Origin: Campylobacter_A concisus_Y
GTDB taxonomy: Bacteria; Campylobacterota; Campylobacteria; Campylobacterales; Campylobacteraceae
NCBI RefSeq assembly: GCF_902460415.1
Contig: NZ_CABPTY010000003.1
Coordinates: 1 to 64,000, forward strand
Reading direction: 5' to 3'
Length of the DNA stretch: 64,000 nt
Below are positions 25,492 to 33,291 of this stretch, piece after piece; the first letter of the stretch is position 1, and each line of letters opens with the position of its first letter. The notes under the pieces were generated by a model that was not told where the DNA came from, ran no database searches, and saw nothing but the letters and a program-made list of their open reading frames with translations. The position numbers and the translations under genes were made by a program.

Positions 25492-26505
25492 TTAGACTAT
25501 ATTTACTTTTAGCGTATGCTCTTTTAGGCTTGCTGGAATTTTACCATTTTCAAGCTCTATCAGTTCGCTAACTCTTAAAATATAAAAATCCTGCAAGCTT
25601 CTGTTTGTAAATTTTTCAAGCTTTTTTGAAAGCGTGTCAAATATATAAAACTCAGCATCATTGCTAGCTAGTAAAAAATCAGCCCCGCTATCAAACGCAT
25701 TAAAGATGGTCTTACTTGCAAATGCAAATGCGAGCTTTTCGTTGACTTTTAAAAGTTTAAATCCGCAAGGGAATTTGATGTTTAGATTTATAAAATTTGC
25801 TCTAAATTTATCTAAATTTTCAGGGATTTTATCGCTTATGGCTATTTTGAACTCTTTAAATTTATCCAAACTCTTTATCTTTTCAAGCTCATTTTTTGAG
25901 GTTTCATCCTCTTTTATTCCTAAAATTTCTTTAAAAAACCTAATCGCTTCGTTATAAATTTCGCTTCCGCCAAAGATAAAATCATCAATCTTGCAAGCTA
26001 TTAAAATACCATTTTCATTGTTGATAAGCCTCATGATCTCATCATTTTTTTCTTTTTTATAAAGATGATGAGCTAGTATGATGGCCGCTGCACCTATAAA
26101 ATTTGGTTCGTATTCTCTCACAAAATCAGCATAAAAATATGGCTTTAAGTTTGCATAAAATTCTTTGTCTGCTTGATCGCAAAATTTATTAAGTGGCTTA
26201 AATTTCTCCCAAAAGTCGTCATCGTTTATCTCAAGATCTAAAACTGCTCTTTTTTCATCAAGTGGCGAAATCACAAGCTCGCCTGCAAATTTCTCATATA
26301 AATTTACTAATGGTTCAGCAGTACTCACTACGACATCATTTACTTTCACAAAGCCAGTTGTTGGCTGAAAATAGGGATCAATTTTTTTAATATGCAAAAA
26401 TAGTTCATCAAGGTTTGCGTAATCTAAAATTTCTAAAGAATATGGTTTAAAATACGACAAAATATCCTTTTTTGCATTAAATCTAAAAATCTCTATTTTT
26501 TGCAT
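25492..26505 (-). CDS. Cysteine-poor protein resembling FrdB/HdrB-type subunits (DUF5644-like)
   Basis: A 337-residue protein I cannot assign a function. The first 110 residues follow the outline of the N-terminal ferredoxin domain of succinate dehydrogenase/fumarate reductase iron-sulfur subunits: IEIFRFNA at the start, KKIDPYFQPTT where the cluster loop would be, then ELVISPLDEKRAVLDLEIN, which mirrors the usual PL-x-VI-x-DL-x-V run. All cluster cysteines are absent. Near residues 265-300, NAFDSGADFLLASNDAEFYI recalls a CCG/HdrB domain, again without its cysteines. I believe this is the Campylobacterota family DUF5644. It is convergent with the preceding gene and has ordinary composition. 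Confidence 0.7.
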   Translation of the reverse strand: MQKIEIFRFNAKKDILSYFKPYSLEILDYANLDELFLHIKKIDPYFQPTTGFVKVNDVVVSTAEPLVNLYEKFAGELVISPLDEKRAVLDLEINDDDFWEKFKPLNKFCDQADKEFYANLKPYFYADFVREYEPNFIGAAAIILAHHLYKKEKNDEIMRLINNENGILIACKIDDFIFGGSEIYNEAIRFFKEILGIKEDETSKNELEKIKSLDKFKEFKIAISDKIPENLDKFRANFINLNIKFPCGFKLLKVNEKLAFAFASKTIFNAFDSGADFLLASNDAEFYIFDTLSKKLEKFTNRSLQDFYILRVSELIELENGKIPASLKEHTLKVNIV

Positions 26506-26554
26506 TTGACTCCTTTTTTGGCTTATTTTATCCTAAAATTAAAAGGAGTTTCAT

Positions 26555-26560
26555 TATAAT
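26555..26560 (+). promoter_or_regulatory. -10 element of thiL, implying a leaderless start
   Basis: TATAAT at 26555-26560 is followed by GGCCCG and then the thiL ATG at 26567. Transcription from this box would begin on or next to the A of ATG, leaving no 5' leader. The only Shine-Dalgarno-like AAAGGAG (26541-26547) is too far upstream for that ATG. Confidence 0.55.
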
Positions 26561-26566
26561 GGCCCG

Positions 26567-27388
26567 ATGGATAAAGAAAATTTTACGATTGAATGCTTTG
26601 GTAACGCTTATATTGGCGATGATGCGGCTGTGCTTGGCAAGCAGGTCTTTAGCAAGGATATTTTTGCTGAAAACTCGCACTTTAAGCATGGCTGGCTAAG
26701 CCTTGAAGAGATCGGCTACAAGGCGATGATCGTAAATTTTTCAGATACGATCGTGATGAATGCTAGGCCAAAATTTGCGCTTCTTGGACTTAGCTTGCCA
26801 AAGAATTTTTCGCCGCAGCAAATCAAAGAGCTAAGCGTAGGCATAAACAGAGCTTGCGAGGAGTTTGGCGTAAAGATAATCGGTGGCGATACGATAAGTA
26901 GCAAAATTTTAAATATAAGCGTTAGTGTAATTGGCGAGCTAAATGGCAAAGCTGTGCTTAGAGAAAATGCAAAATACGGAGATCTGGTGGCTTTTACTGG
27001 CGAGCTTGGAGGTAGCAAAAAGGGGCTAAATTCGCTTCTAAGGCTAGCTAAAATTTCAAAAAACTCACGATTTAAAAAGCCTATTTTAAGAGATAAATTT
27101 TTCTACAAAGCAGCTCATCTTATAAACTCTGCTATGGACATCTCAGATGGACTAAATGCTGATCTTGCTAAGCTTTTAAAGGCTAACAAAAAGGGTGCTA
27201 AATTTACAAAAAAGCTAAGTAAATTTGAGCTTAGTAGTGGCGAAGAGTATGAAATTTTATTTACTTTTAGTCCTAAAAATTTAAACGCTATCAAAAGGAT
27301 CGCCGCAAAAACACGGACAAAGATTAGTATCTTTGCAAAAATTTCAAATAAAAGGTTAAAACAAAATGCAAGAAACCACCACTTTTAA
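26567..27388 (+). CDS. thiL: Thiamine-monophosphate kinase
   Basis: A 273-residue enzyme that phosphorylates thiamine monophosphate to the active pyrophosphate. YIGDDAAVL is the N-terminal metal/ATP loop, KIIGGDTIS the central loop and MDISDGLNADL the substrate-site motif. It is shorter than the roughly 320-residue E. coli enzyme, mostly at the C-terminus, as usual in epsilonproteobacteria. An out-of-frame ATG at 26559 with better Shine-Dalgarno spacing gives only a short frame that resembles nothing, so 26567 is kept. It overlaps truD by 23 bases. Confidence 0.88.
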   Translation: MDKENFTIECFGNAYIGDDAAVLGKQVFSKDIFAENSHFKHGWLSLEEIGYKAMIVNFSDTIVMNARPKFALLGLSLPKNFSPQQIKELSVGINRACEEFGVKIIGGDTISSKILNISVSVIGELNGKAVLRENAKYGDLVAFTGELGGSKKGLNSLLRLAKISKNSRFKKPILRDKFFYKAAHLINSAMDISDGLNADLAKLLKANKKGAKFTKKLSKFELSSGEEYEILFTFSPKNLNAIKRIAAKTRTKISIFAKISNKRLKQNARNHHF

Positions 27389-28490
27389 GCCACTTTATGC
27401 ACTCACTCATGCGCCCATAGAGGCTTACTTTTCTAAAAATTCAGATGATTTTGTCGTGCGCGAGATACCACTTTACGAGTTTAGCGGTGACGGTGAGCAC
27501 TTGATCGTTGAAATTTCTAAAAAAGATATGACGACACAAGAGGCCTTGCATGTCTTAAGCGAGGTTACAGGAGCTAAGATGCGTGATTTTGGCTACGCTG
27601 GGCTAAAGGACAAGCAAGGCATGACGACTCAGTTTATCTCGATGCCACGTAAATTTGAGAGCAATCTAGCAAACTTTAGCCATGAAAAGATGAAAATTTT
27701 AAGCCTAAATGCGCATAAAAATAAGCTTCGCATCGGACATCTAAAGGGCAATAGCTTTTTTATCCGCCTTAAAAAGGTGCTACCAAGTAATGCCAAAAAG
27801 CTAGAGCAAGCATTTGTTAGCATCGATAAAATGGGCTATGCAAACTACTTTGGCTATCAGCGTTTTGGTAAATTTGGCGACAACGCTGCAACTGGACTGG
27901 AGCTTCTTAAAAACGGGACGATAAACGGTAAAAAGAGTAAAAATCCAAAGCTAAACGACTTTTTGATCTCGGCATATCAAAGCGATCTTTTTAACCGCTG
28001 GCTTAGCAAACGCGTGGAGATTTCAAGGTTTGCGCAGGATTTTAGTCTAGGCGAGCTAACCCGAATTTACCCGTATCTAGGCGGCGAAAATTTGAAAAAT
28101 TTAAAATCGCAAAAGAGATTTTTTAAGCTGATAGAGGGCGAAGTCTTGGGCCACTATCCGCACGGCAAGTGCTTTTTGTGCGAGGATTTGGACGCGGAGG
28201 GCGCACGCTTTGACGCTAGAGATATCACTAGCTGCGGGCTGATCGCGGGCGCGAAGGCGTATGAGTCGCAGGGTGTGGCGAGAGTGGTCGAGGATCAAAT
28301 TTTCGCGCAGGCAAATGAATATAAAGCTAAAATGACGGGATCTAGGCGCTTTGCGTGGTGCTACTTGGAGGATACGAGCTACAAATATAACGAAGAAAAA
28401 GCACACTTTACGATAAATTTCACGCTGCAAAAAGGAAGCTACGCGACGGTGGTGCTAGAAGAAATCTTGCACAAAAATATCTTTGAGTAG
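27366..28490 (+). CDS. truD: tRNA pseudouridine synthase D
   Basis: A 374-residue pseudouridine synthase that modifies U13 of tRNA-Glu. The catalytic segment YAGLKDKQGMTTQF contains the essential aspartate, and the TRUD domain continues through GLIAGAKAYESQGVARVVED. The protein appears complete. The 3' third of the gene is strikingly different in base composition: by my hand count positions 28141-28380 are about 55% G+C against roughly 32% for 27661-27720, with codons such as GCG, CGC and GGG that are rare in the neighbours. This points to homologous replacement from a GC-richer relative. Confidence 0.93.
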   Translation: MQETTTFKPLYALTHAPIEAYFSKNSDDFVVREIPLYEFSGDGEHLIVEISKKDMTTQEALHVLSEVTGAKMRDFGYAGLKDKQGMTTQFISMPRKFESNLANFSHEKMKILSLNAHKNKLRIGHLKGNSFFIRLKKVLPSNAKKLEQAFVSIDKMGYANYFGYQRFGKFGDNAATGLELLKNGTINGKKSKNPKLNDFLISAYQSDLFNRWLSKRVEISRFAQDFSLGELTRIYPYLGGENLKNLKSQKRFFKLIEGEVLGHYPHGKCFLCEDLDAEGARFDARDITSCGLIAGAKAYESQGVARVVEDQIFAQANEYKAKMTGSRRFAWCYLEDTSYKYNEEKAHFTINFTLQKGSYATVVLEEILHKNIFE

Positions 28491-28498
28491 GGCGGCTT

Positions 28499-28667
28499 GT
28501 CTTGCGAGCGCTTTTAAATGATTTTTTGTGTCTATGCTCGCAATTGCAAGCAGAGCATAAATTTCGCTCCGCGATAGGCTGTATACCTTATCTTGGGACG
28601 AAATTTATTTCTTTTGTTTAGCTACGAGCATAGTGGCACATAAAACATTTAAAACCATCTCGCAAGA
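28499..28667. repeat. Long nested inverted repeat downstream of truD
   Basis: The outer arms are 28499-28540 and 28625-28667: GTCTTGCGAG, TTTTAAATG and TATGCTCG each recur in reverse complement and in order, separated by short mismatched stretches. An inner pair, ATAAATTTCG (28557-28566) and CGAAATTTAT (28599-28608), extends the structure. The whole would fold into one long imperfect hairpin. It lies at the end of the GC-rich tract. It may be a MITE- or REP-like non-coding element or an unusual terminator; no coding potential is visible. The remaining bases up to 28882 hold no gene I can support. Confidence 0.6.
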
Positions 28668-28882
28668 CTTCACCTTAACTTTCAAGTTTAAATTTCACAA
28701 ATCAAAATCTGCCTTGCCTAACGCTCTTTAAAAGCTGTGAGCGAAGCGGTGCAAAAACTTTACCTTGTCGTTTTAAGCTCAAATTTGCGCACTAAGACCC
28801 GCACCTTAACATCACTAAATTTTACCCGTAAAGCAAGATACGCTGGCGACGCGAAATGCGAGCGTTTCTAGGCTCGTTTGGA

Positions 28883-28888
28883 TATAAT
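28883..28888 (+). promoter_or_regulatory. -10 element of the S51 peptidase-like gene
   Basis: TATAAT in GGATATAATGGG predicts transcription from about 28895. This lies downstream of the first in-frame ATG (28878) and upstream of the ATG at 28923, which supports the later start. Confidence 0.6.
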
Positions 28889-28922
28889 GGGTTTGCAAAT
28901 TTATATTTTAAAGGGATTAAAA

Positions 28923-29540
28923 ATGGCAAATATTTTTCTTTGCTCTTATTTTGCGGAGGTTGCGAGCAAAATTAATGAATTGATAGATTTTCAAGGCAAG
29001 CACGTTGCTTTTATTGATACGGCAGCAAAATTTGAAGAGGTAAATTTTTATGTAGATGAAGCGGTGGAAATTTTAGAAAATTTTGGTGCGAAGCTAAGAC
29101 GCCTTGACGTCTCTTGCGCCCAGAGTTTAGCTGTGCCAGTATCTGAGAAAGATGAGCTATTTTGTAACGATGAAATTTTGTCTGCCATTAGTCAGTGCGA
29201 TATCATTTACATTAGCGGTGGAAATACGTTTTATCTGCTTAACGAGCTGCGAAAATCGCGCGTCTGGCAAGCTATAAAAAATGCGGTCAAAGCGGGTAAA
29301 ATTTATATCGGTGAGTCGGCGGGAGCGATCGTGGCCGCACCAGATACTAGATATGCTACGCTAATGGATGAAAATAGCCAAAATATGAGCGATTTTACGG
29401 GGTTAAATTTGGTTGATGTTTACGTCGTACCGCACTTTGGCTGCGAGCCTTTTGCAGAGGCTACGCACGAGATAATAAAAAAATTTGGGGATTCGTACGA
29501 TTTACGACCTATAAATAATGCTGAATTTATTTCACTTTGA
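28923..29540 (+). CDS. Peptidase S51 (dipeptidase E) family protein
   Basis: A 205-residue serine hydrolase of the peptidase E group. YISGGNTFYLLNEL is the conserved GGN-x-F strand and IGESAGAI holds the nucleophile S132. VVPHFGC supplies the histidine region. Family members are usually about 230 residues and end with an additional strand pair; this one stops soon after DLRPINNAEFISL, so it is slightly short, although the catalytic part is complete. The start is placed at 28923 behind AAAGGGATT, after a TATAAT box. It is monocistronic. Peptidase E cleaves Asp-X dipeptides, but related members have other substrates. Confidence 0.82.
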   Translation: MANIFLCSYFAEVASKINELIDFQGKHVAFIDTAAKFEEVNFYVDEAVEILENFGAKLRRLDVSCAQSLAVPVSEKDELFCNDEILSAISQCDIIYISGGNTFYLLNELRKSRVWQAIKNAVKAGKIYIGESAGAIVAAPDTRYATLMDENSQNMSDFTGLNLVDVYVVPHFGCEPFAEATHEIIKKFGDSYDLRPINNAEFISL

Positions 29541-29713
29541 GGTAAAAATTTATGTGATCTTTGATAAAACATACGCCAAATATTTACTCAAAGCATTTTC
29601 ACTATAAGATCGCTTTTTGTCTGCAAATTTACCTTATAAATAAACAAAATAATTAAAACGCGTAAAGTTAAAATCTAAGGCTTTTTAAGGCTCGAAATTT
29701 AAGCCAAAACCGC

Positions 29714-29719
29714 TATAAT
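29714..29719 (+). promoter_or_regulatory. -10 element of rnpB
   Basis: TATAAT at 29714-29719 lies about 9 bases before the GGCACGG that begins the first helix of RNase P RNA at 29728, which sets the RNA start near 29726. Confidence 0.65.
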
Positions 29720-29725
29720 TTTATC

Positions 29726-30048
29726 CTGGCACGGTAAGCGGTCGCTTTTGCACCACGCAAAAGAGGAAAGTCCGAGCTGCGATAAGACAAGGTTCCATCT
29801 AACGGATGGCTAGGGAAACCTAAGGGATAGTGTAACAGAAAGTAGACTTCCGCTTCGGCGGTAAAGGTGAAACGGCGGAGTAAGAGCCCACCGGCACGCT
29901 TGGTAACTTGCGTGGCCATATAAACCCAACCTGCAGCAAGAAGGGATGGTTTTGGTCTTATATTAAAACCCTTCGCTAGAGTTTGTTTGTAAAAGCAAGC
30001 GTAGATAAATGATCGCTCAAGACAGAACTCGGCTTAACGCCGTGCCTT
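29726..30048 (+). ncRNA. rnpB: RNase P RNA (M1 RNA), bacterial type A
   Basis: About 320 nucleotides with the universally conserved RNase P RNA sequences in order: AGAGGAAAGTCCGAGCT near the 5' end, ACAGAAA and GTAAAGGTGAAACGG in the middle, GTAAGAGCCCACCG, and GACAGAACTCGGCTTA near the 3' end. GGCACGG (29728-29734) pairs with CCGTGCC (30040-30046) to form helix P1, which fixes both ends. The RNA is the catalytic part of the ribonucleoprotein that trims 5' leaders from pre-tRNA. An antisense reading frame inside it is not real. Confidence 0.97.
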
Positions 30049-30066
30049 TAAATTTATAAAAATTGA

Positions 30067-30294
30067 TTAGTTTGTTACGTATTTTTGAGCTTTTTGTAGT
30101 TTTATAAGCTCATTTTGAATATGTGAAGACTTGCTTTTTAAAAGCTCTATTGCTCCGCCGATTAATGCTTGTGCTTCTTGTGCTGAAGCTAGGCTCGTAA
30201 ACATATCCTCACTAAAATTTTGTGATAATGCAGCTATCTTGTCCGTGTCTTCGTTTATCAATGCTAATTTAAACTCATTAGTCCAACTATTCAC
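30067..30294 (-). CDS. Small FliT-like protein after fliS
   Basis: A 75-residue all-helical, glutamine- and lysine-rich protein that overlaps the 3' end of fliS by 8 bases. Size, helix content and position match FliT-type flagellar chaperones, which bind the filament cap protein FliD; sequence identity to FliT is not obvious to me, so this is inference from context. It is the last gene of the flaG-fliD-fliS unit and converges on rnpB with a gap of under 20 bases. Confidence 0.65.
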   Translation of the reverse strand: MNSWTNEFKLALINEDTDKIAALSQNFSEDMFTSLASAQEAQALIGGAIELLKSKSSHIQNELIKLQKAQKYVTN

Positions 30295-30658
30295 CTGATG
30301 TTACCTCTCTCCATGCTTCAGATAGTTGCTTTACAACATTGGTTACTTCATTTAAAGCTGCGATATCGTTTTGTATATTTGCCATAGCAAGAAGCTGCAT
30401 CTGTCTTGTATAAAGTCCGCTAAGATAGTGAGCTACATCACCTTGAGAATAATCAAGCGAATTTAAAAGCTCAACAAAAATAGCGTTTGTCCTATTAATA
30501 TAATAAACTTTTTTCTCTATATCTCCAGCTTCTATCGCCTTTTTGGTACGAAATATAAATTTTAAAATTCCGTCATAAAGCATTTCTATTAATTTAGTTG
30601 GGGACTCGATGCCCCCAAAACTAGATTGTGCGTATGCACTATATGCACTTTGATTCAT
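30287..30658 (-). CDS. fliS: Flagellar export chaperone FliS
   Basis: A 123-residue four-helix chaperone that binds the C-terminus of flagellin in the cytoplasm and prevents premature polymerisation. The N-terminal AYSAYAQSSFGGIESPTKLIEMLYDGIL is diagnostic (split as AYSAYAQ and SPTKLIEMLYDGIL), and INRTNAIFVELLNSLDYSQG matches the second helix. It lies 9 bases after fliD and its 3' end overlaps the FliT-like gene. Confidence 0.95.
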   Translation of the reverse strand: MNQSAYSAYAQSSFGGIESPTKLIEMLYDGILKFIFRTKKAIEAGDIEKKVYYINRTNAIFVELLNSLDYSQGDVAHYLSGLYTRQMQLLAMANIQNDIAALNEVTNVVKQLSEAWREVTSGE

Positions 30659-30667
30659 CTTTCTCTC

Positions 30668-32428
30668 TTATTTTCTGCTATTTATCTCTGCATCGATCAT
30701 TGATTTTAGTGTTGAGAACTGATTTTCTAAACTCGCGATGATAGCGTTATACTTGATAAAGCGCTCTTGCATTGTTGTATATTTCTCATCTAAAAGCTTT
30801 TGTGTGCTCTCTTTATTTTTTGTGATCGACTCGTTTTCGTCTTTTAGCTGATTTTGCATAGCGATCATTGTGCCTTTTTTACCAACGACACCATCAAGCA
30901 TTTTAGCTAGCTTTGTAAATAGCCCATCTGTCTTTTTGGTTACTGGATTTATGGTAGCTTCATTCATACCTAAAGCTGTTAAGGCTGAATTTTTACCTTT
31001 TACCTCGATATTTTCGCCATCGCTTCTTTTTAAGACGATTCTTTTGCCACTGTTATCAAGACTGGCTGTAACTCCAGTTATGCCAGCGTCATTTATGGCT
31101 TGTTGAAGTTTTAGTGCATTCTCTTCAGCTGTGGCAGTAGCAGTAGTTGAAAATGTAACTGACTTGCCGTTTATCGTAAGATCACCAGCTTTTATGTCTA
31201 GTGCTCCAGTGCTAACAGTCGATGCTCCCATATAGCTTATTGGCTCGATCTTGCTTGATCCCATGAAAAATTTCTGAATCTCTTCAGGATCTTTGCTAAG
31301 TGCTGCGTTAAATTTATTTAGATCAAGCTGAAGCTGACCGTCTTTATCAGGCACTATGCCATATTTACTTAATGCTTTGCCTTCGCTATCTTGTCCATTT
31401 ACAAGACGGCCAATGTTTGATCTTAAACTTGAAATTTCGCTAACGCCTTGGAAAGTGCCAGCTCCTTTTTCCTCGTCATATTTTGTAGCTATGCCAAGGT
31501 TCATGGTCATTAGGTTGTAGTCTTTGATAAATTCTTCAACCGCTTTTATTACTTCTTTCGTATCTTGAGAGACGCTTACGTTTGTTTTACCAGTTTCATT
31601 TAATGTAATAGAAATTCCCGGCCTTAAGTCGTTGAAGGTATTTTTGCTTCTTTTTACATTTACTCCGTTATATGTAAATTCTGCATCTTGCGCCTTTAAA
31701 ATTCTATTCTTTTCAAAATTTGATGTCATCTTTGGTGTGCCATCAGGATTTGTTAGCAGAGTGCCATTTGCATCTTTATCTTGAAACTGCGTACTATCCC
31801 AGCCAAGCTTATCTAAAACACCAGCTGTATCATTTGAAAATTTAATAGTCTGTGTTGCGCCAGTGTTGCCTGATTGAAGCATGATTTGATTTGGCTTATC
31901 TCCGCCAACATTTAAAATTCTAGCTTGTAATTTACCACCACTGATATCATTTATCTTGTCTACAATATCCTGATATGTGGTTGATCTAGTTACGCTAATA
32001 GAAAATTTTTGTCCATCGATCTCAACGTCAAAAGAGCCGTTATTTGTCGCACCTACTAAGCTTGAAGCGTTTTTGAAATTTGAGCTTTGAAATGTATCTT
32101 TTTGAGCAAGTTTTTGCACATCGATACTAAAATTTTGTACGCTAACGCCATTTGCCGCTGAGGCTGTTACGCTTTTGCCAGCATTATTTGTAGTTCTTTT
32201 TAGATAAAGTGCCTCTCCGCCAAGCGTTTTGCCACTTACATTTACGTTGCTAACTAGAGTTTTTAAGGCCGCAAGGTCTTTTTGCTTTAGATCATTTCTT
32301 TCTAGCCTTTTTGTTAAAGGCTTGATCTGCCCTGCTTCATCTGCTTCTTTTAGCTTTTTGATAAGATCGTCATTTAGACTACTATTTTTTGTACCTAAGC
32401 CTAAATTTGTTACGTTACCTACTGCCAT
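30668..32428 (-). CDS. fliD: Flagellar hook-associated protein 2, filament cap FliD
   Basis: A 586-residue cap protein that folds flagellin at the filament tip. The N-terminal region (NLGLGTKNSSLNDDLIKKLKEAD) and the conserved C-terminal coiled-coil region (LDEKYTTMQERFIKYNAIIA, then QFSTLKSMIDAEI) are where FliD subunits pack together. The variable middle contains beta-rich domains. It sits 2 bases after flaG and before fliS. Promoter: the sigma-28-type site upstream of flaG. Confidence 0.95.
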   Translation of the reverse strand: MAVGNVTNLGLGTKNSSLNDDLIKKLKEADEAGQIKPLTKRLERNDLKQKDLAALKTLVSNVNVSGKTLGGEALYLKRTTNNAGKSVTASAANGVSVQNFSIDVQKLAQKDTFQSSNFKNASSLVGATNNGSFDVEIDGQKFSISVTRSTTYQDIVDKINDISGGKLQARILNVGGDKPNQIMLQSGNTGATQTIKFSNDTAGVLDKLGWDSTQFQDKDANGTLLTNPDGTPKMTSNFEKNRILKAQDAEFTYNGVNVKRSKNTFNDLRPGISITLNETGKTNVSVSQDTKEVIKAVEEFIKDYNLMTMNLGIATKYDEEKGAGTFQGVSEISSLRSNIGRLVNGQDSEGKALSKYGIVPDKDGQLQLDLNKFNAALSKDPEEIQKFFMGSSKIEPISYMGASTVSTGALDIKAGDLTINGKSVTFSTTATATAEENALKLQQAINDAGITGVTASLDNSGKRIVLKRSDGENIEVKGKNSALTALGMNEATINPVTKKTDGLFTKLAKMLDGVVGKKGTMIAMQNQLKDENESITKNKESTQKLLDEKYTTMQERFIKYNAIIASLENQFSTLKSMIDAEINSRK

Positions 32429-32430
32429 TT

Positions 32431-32826
32431 TTAACTCTCCTTGTCAAAAAGTATTCCTATGCTCTCTTTGAAATACTCACTTATTCTTATAGCCTCTTTG
32501 CTTGGAAGCTGTGTTATCTCTTCGCCAGTTTTGGCATCTTTTACCTGTACGACCATTAAATTTAGCTTCTCGTTGTAAGCAAATCTTACATTAGTATCGA
32601 GCTGCTGCATTTGATAGTTTAGCTTGTCAGTGACCTCTCTTGTTCTTTTGGCAAGCTCTTCATTGCTAAGTCCGTCTAGCTCGTTAATGTCTTTTGTTTC
32701 ATTGTTTTTATCAGCACTTAATTTAACATCAGAATGCTCGATAGGTCTGCTATCTATTTGACGCTGAGCAGATGTGCTCATGCTCGTATCTAGTACCTGA
32801 TTTGCTGTTGCCTTAAAGATTTCCAT
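32431..32826 (-). CDS. flaG: Flagellar protein FlaG
   Basis: A 131-residue FlaG protein. The conserved C-terminal half carries LNYQMQQLDTNVRFAYNEK, LMVVQVKDAKTGEEITQLPS and ISEYFKESIGILFD; the N-terminal half is polar and probably disordered. FlaG limits filament length in Campylobacter and other polar flagellates. It is the first gene of the flaG-fliD-fliS unit and lies 33 bases from its sigma-28-like promoter, with TAAGGAGTAAAAC as ribosome site. Confidence 0.93.
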   Translation of the reverse strand: MEIFKATANQVLDTSMSTSAQRQIDSRPIEHSDVKLSADKNNETKDINELDGLSNEELAKRTREVTDKLNYQMQQLDTNVRFAYNEKLNLMVVQVKDAKTGEEITQLPSKEAIRISEYFKESIGILFDKES

Positions 32827-32858
32827 AGTTTTACTCCTTAAAACTTACGTTAGCTTCT

Positions 32859-32885
32859 ACATCGGTAAAATTTTAAAATCCTTTA
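32859..32885 (-). promoter_or_regulatory. Sigma-28 (FliA) type promoter of flaG-fliD-fliS
   Basis: On the minus strand TAAAGGAT (complement of 32878-32885) is followed after exactly 11 bases by ACCGATGT (complement of 32859-32866). The FliA consensus is TAAAGTTT-N11-GCCGATAA, so both elements and the spacing fit. This would make the filament-cap operon a late flagellar gene set. Confidence 0.7.
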
Positions 32886-32946
32886 GTGTTTATACAAATT
32901 TTTGATTATTTAGGCTAAAATCGAGCAAAAATTTATAGGAAGAGAT

Positions 32947-33291
32947 ATGAAAATTTCATTTGAGTGCGAGTGTATTTTACTTCAAAAGACACTGCTGCTT
33001 TTTTGTGGAAATTTAGCTGCTCATCATAAGGATTGTGATTTTGTAGTGAGTGACCGCGAGATTGCGACAAAAAAACCGCTATTTATAATAGGAAAAAATG
33101 CTCATCTTTCTCATCCTTTTACCAAGACGACACTTCTTGATACGCTTGAAGAATTTTACTCAGCTATGCAAATTTCAAAAGCAAATGAGCTAAATGAAGC
33201 TAAAAATGAAAAGAGCTTAGAAGAGAAAATTTTGCTTTTGATAGATAAATTTAAAGTTGATCTGCTTGAAATTTTAAGGGCAAATCAGTGA
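32947..33291 (+). CDS. Hypothetical protein upstream of rsmD
   Basis: A 114-residue cytoplasmic protein I do not recognise. The first half is hydrophobic and cysteine-containing (CECILLQKTLLLFCG), then SDREIATKKPLFIIGKNAHL, which looks like a strand-turn-strand unit, and the C-terminal 45 residues are a charged helix. It is divergent from flaG, begins after ATAGGAAGAGAT, and its end overlaps rsmD by 4 bases, so it is translated together with the rRNA methylase. Codon use is like its neighbours. A flagellar or ribosomal role would be a guess. Confidence 0.7.
   Translation: MKISFECECILLQKTLLLFCGNLAAHHKDCDFVVSDREIATKKPLFIIGKNAHLSHPFTKTTLLDTLEEFYSAMQISKANELNEAKNEKSLEEKILLLIDKFKVDLLEILRANQ

Noticed and set aside
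26559..26690. Short frame from the ATG at 26559 with an AAGGAG upstream
   Set aside because: It runs out of frame inside thiL, ends after about 44 codons and resembles no protein.
28878..28922. Upstream start for the S51 peptidase
   Set aside because: The predicted -10 box lies within this extension, so the mRNA would not contain it.
29713..29919. Antisense reading frame inside rnpB
   Set aside because: The sequence is accounted for by conserved RNase P RNA elements and pairing of both ends.
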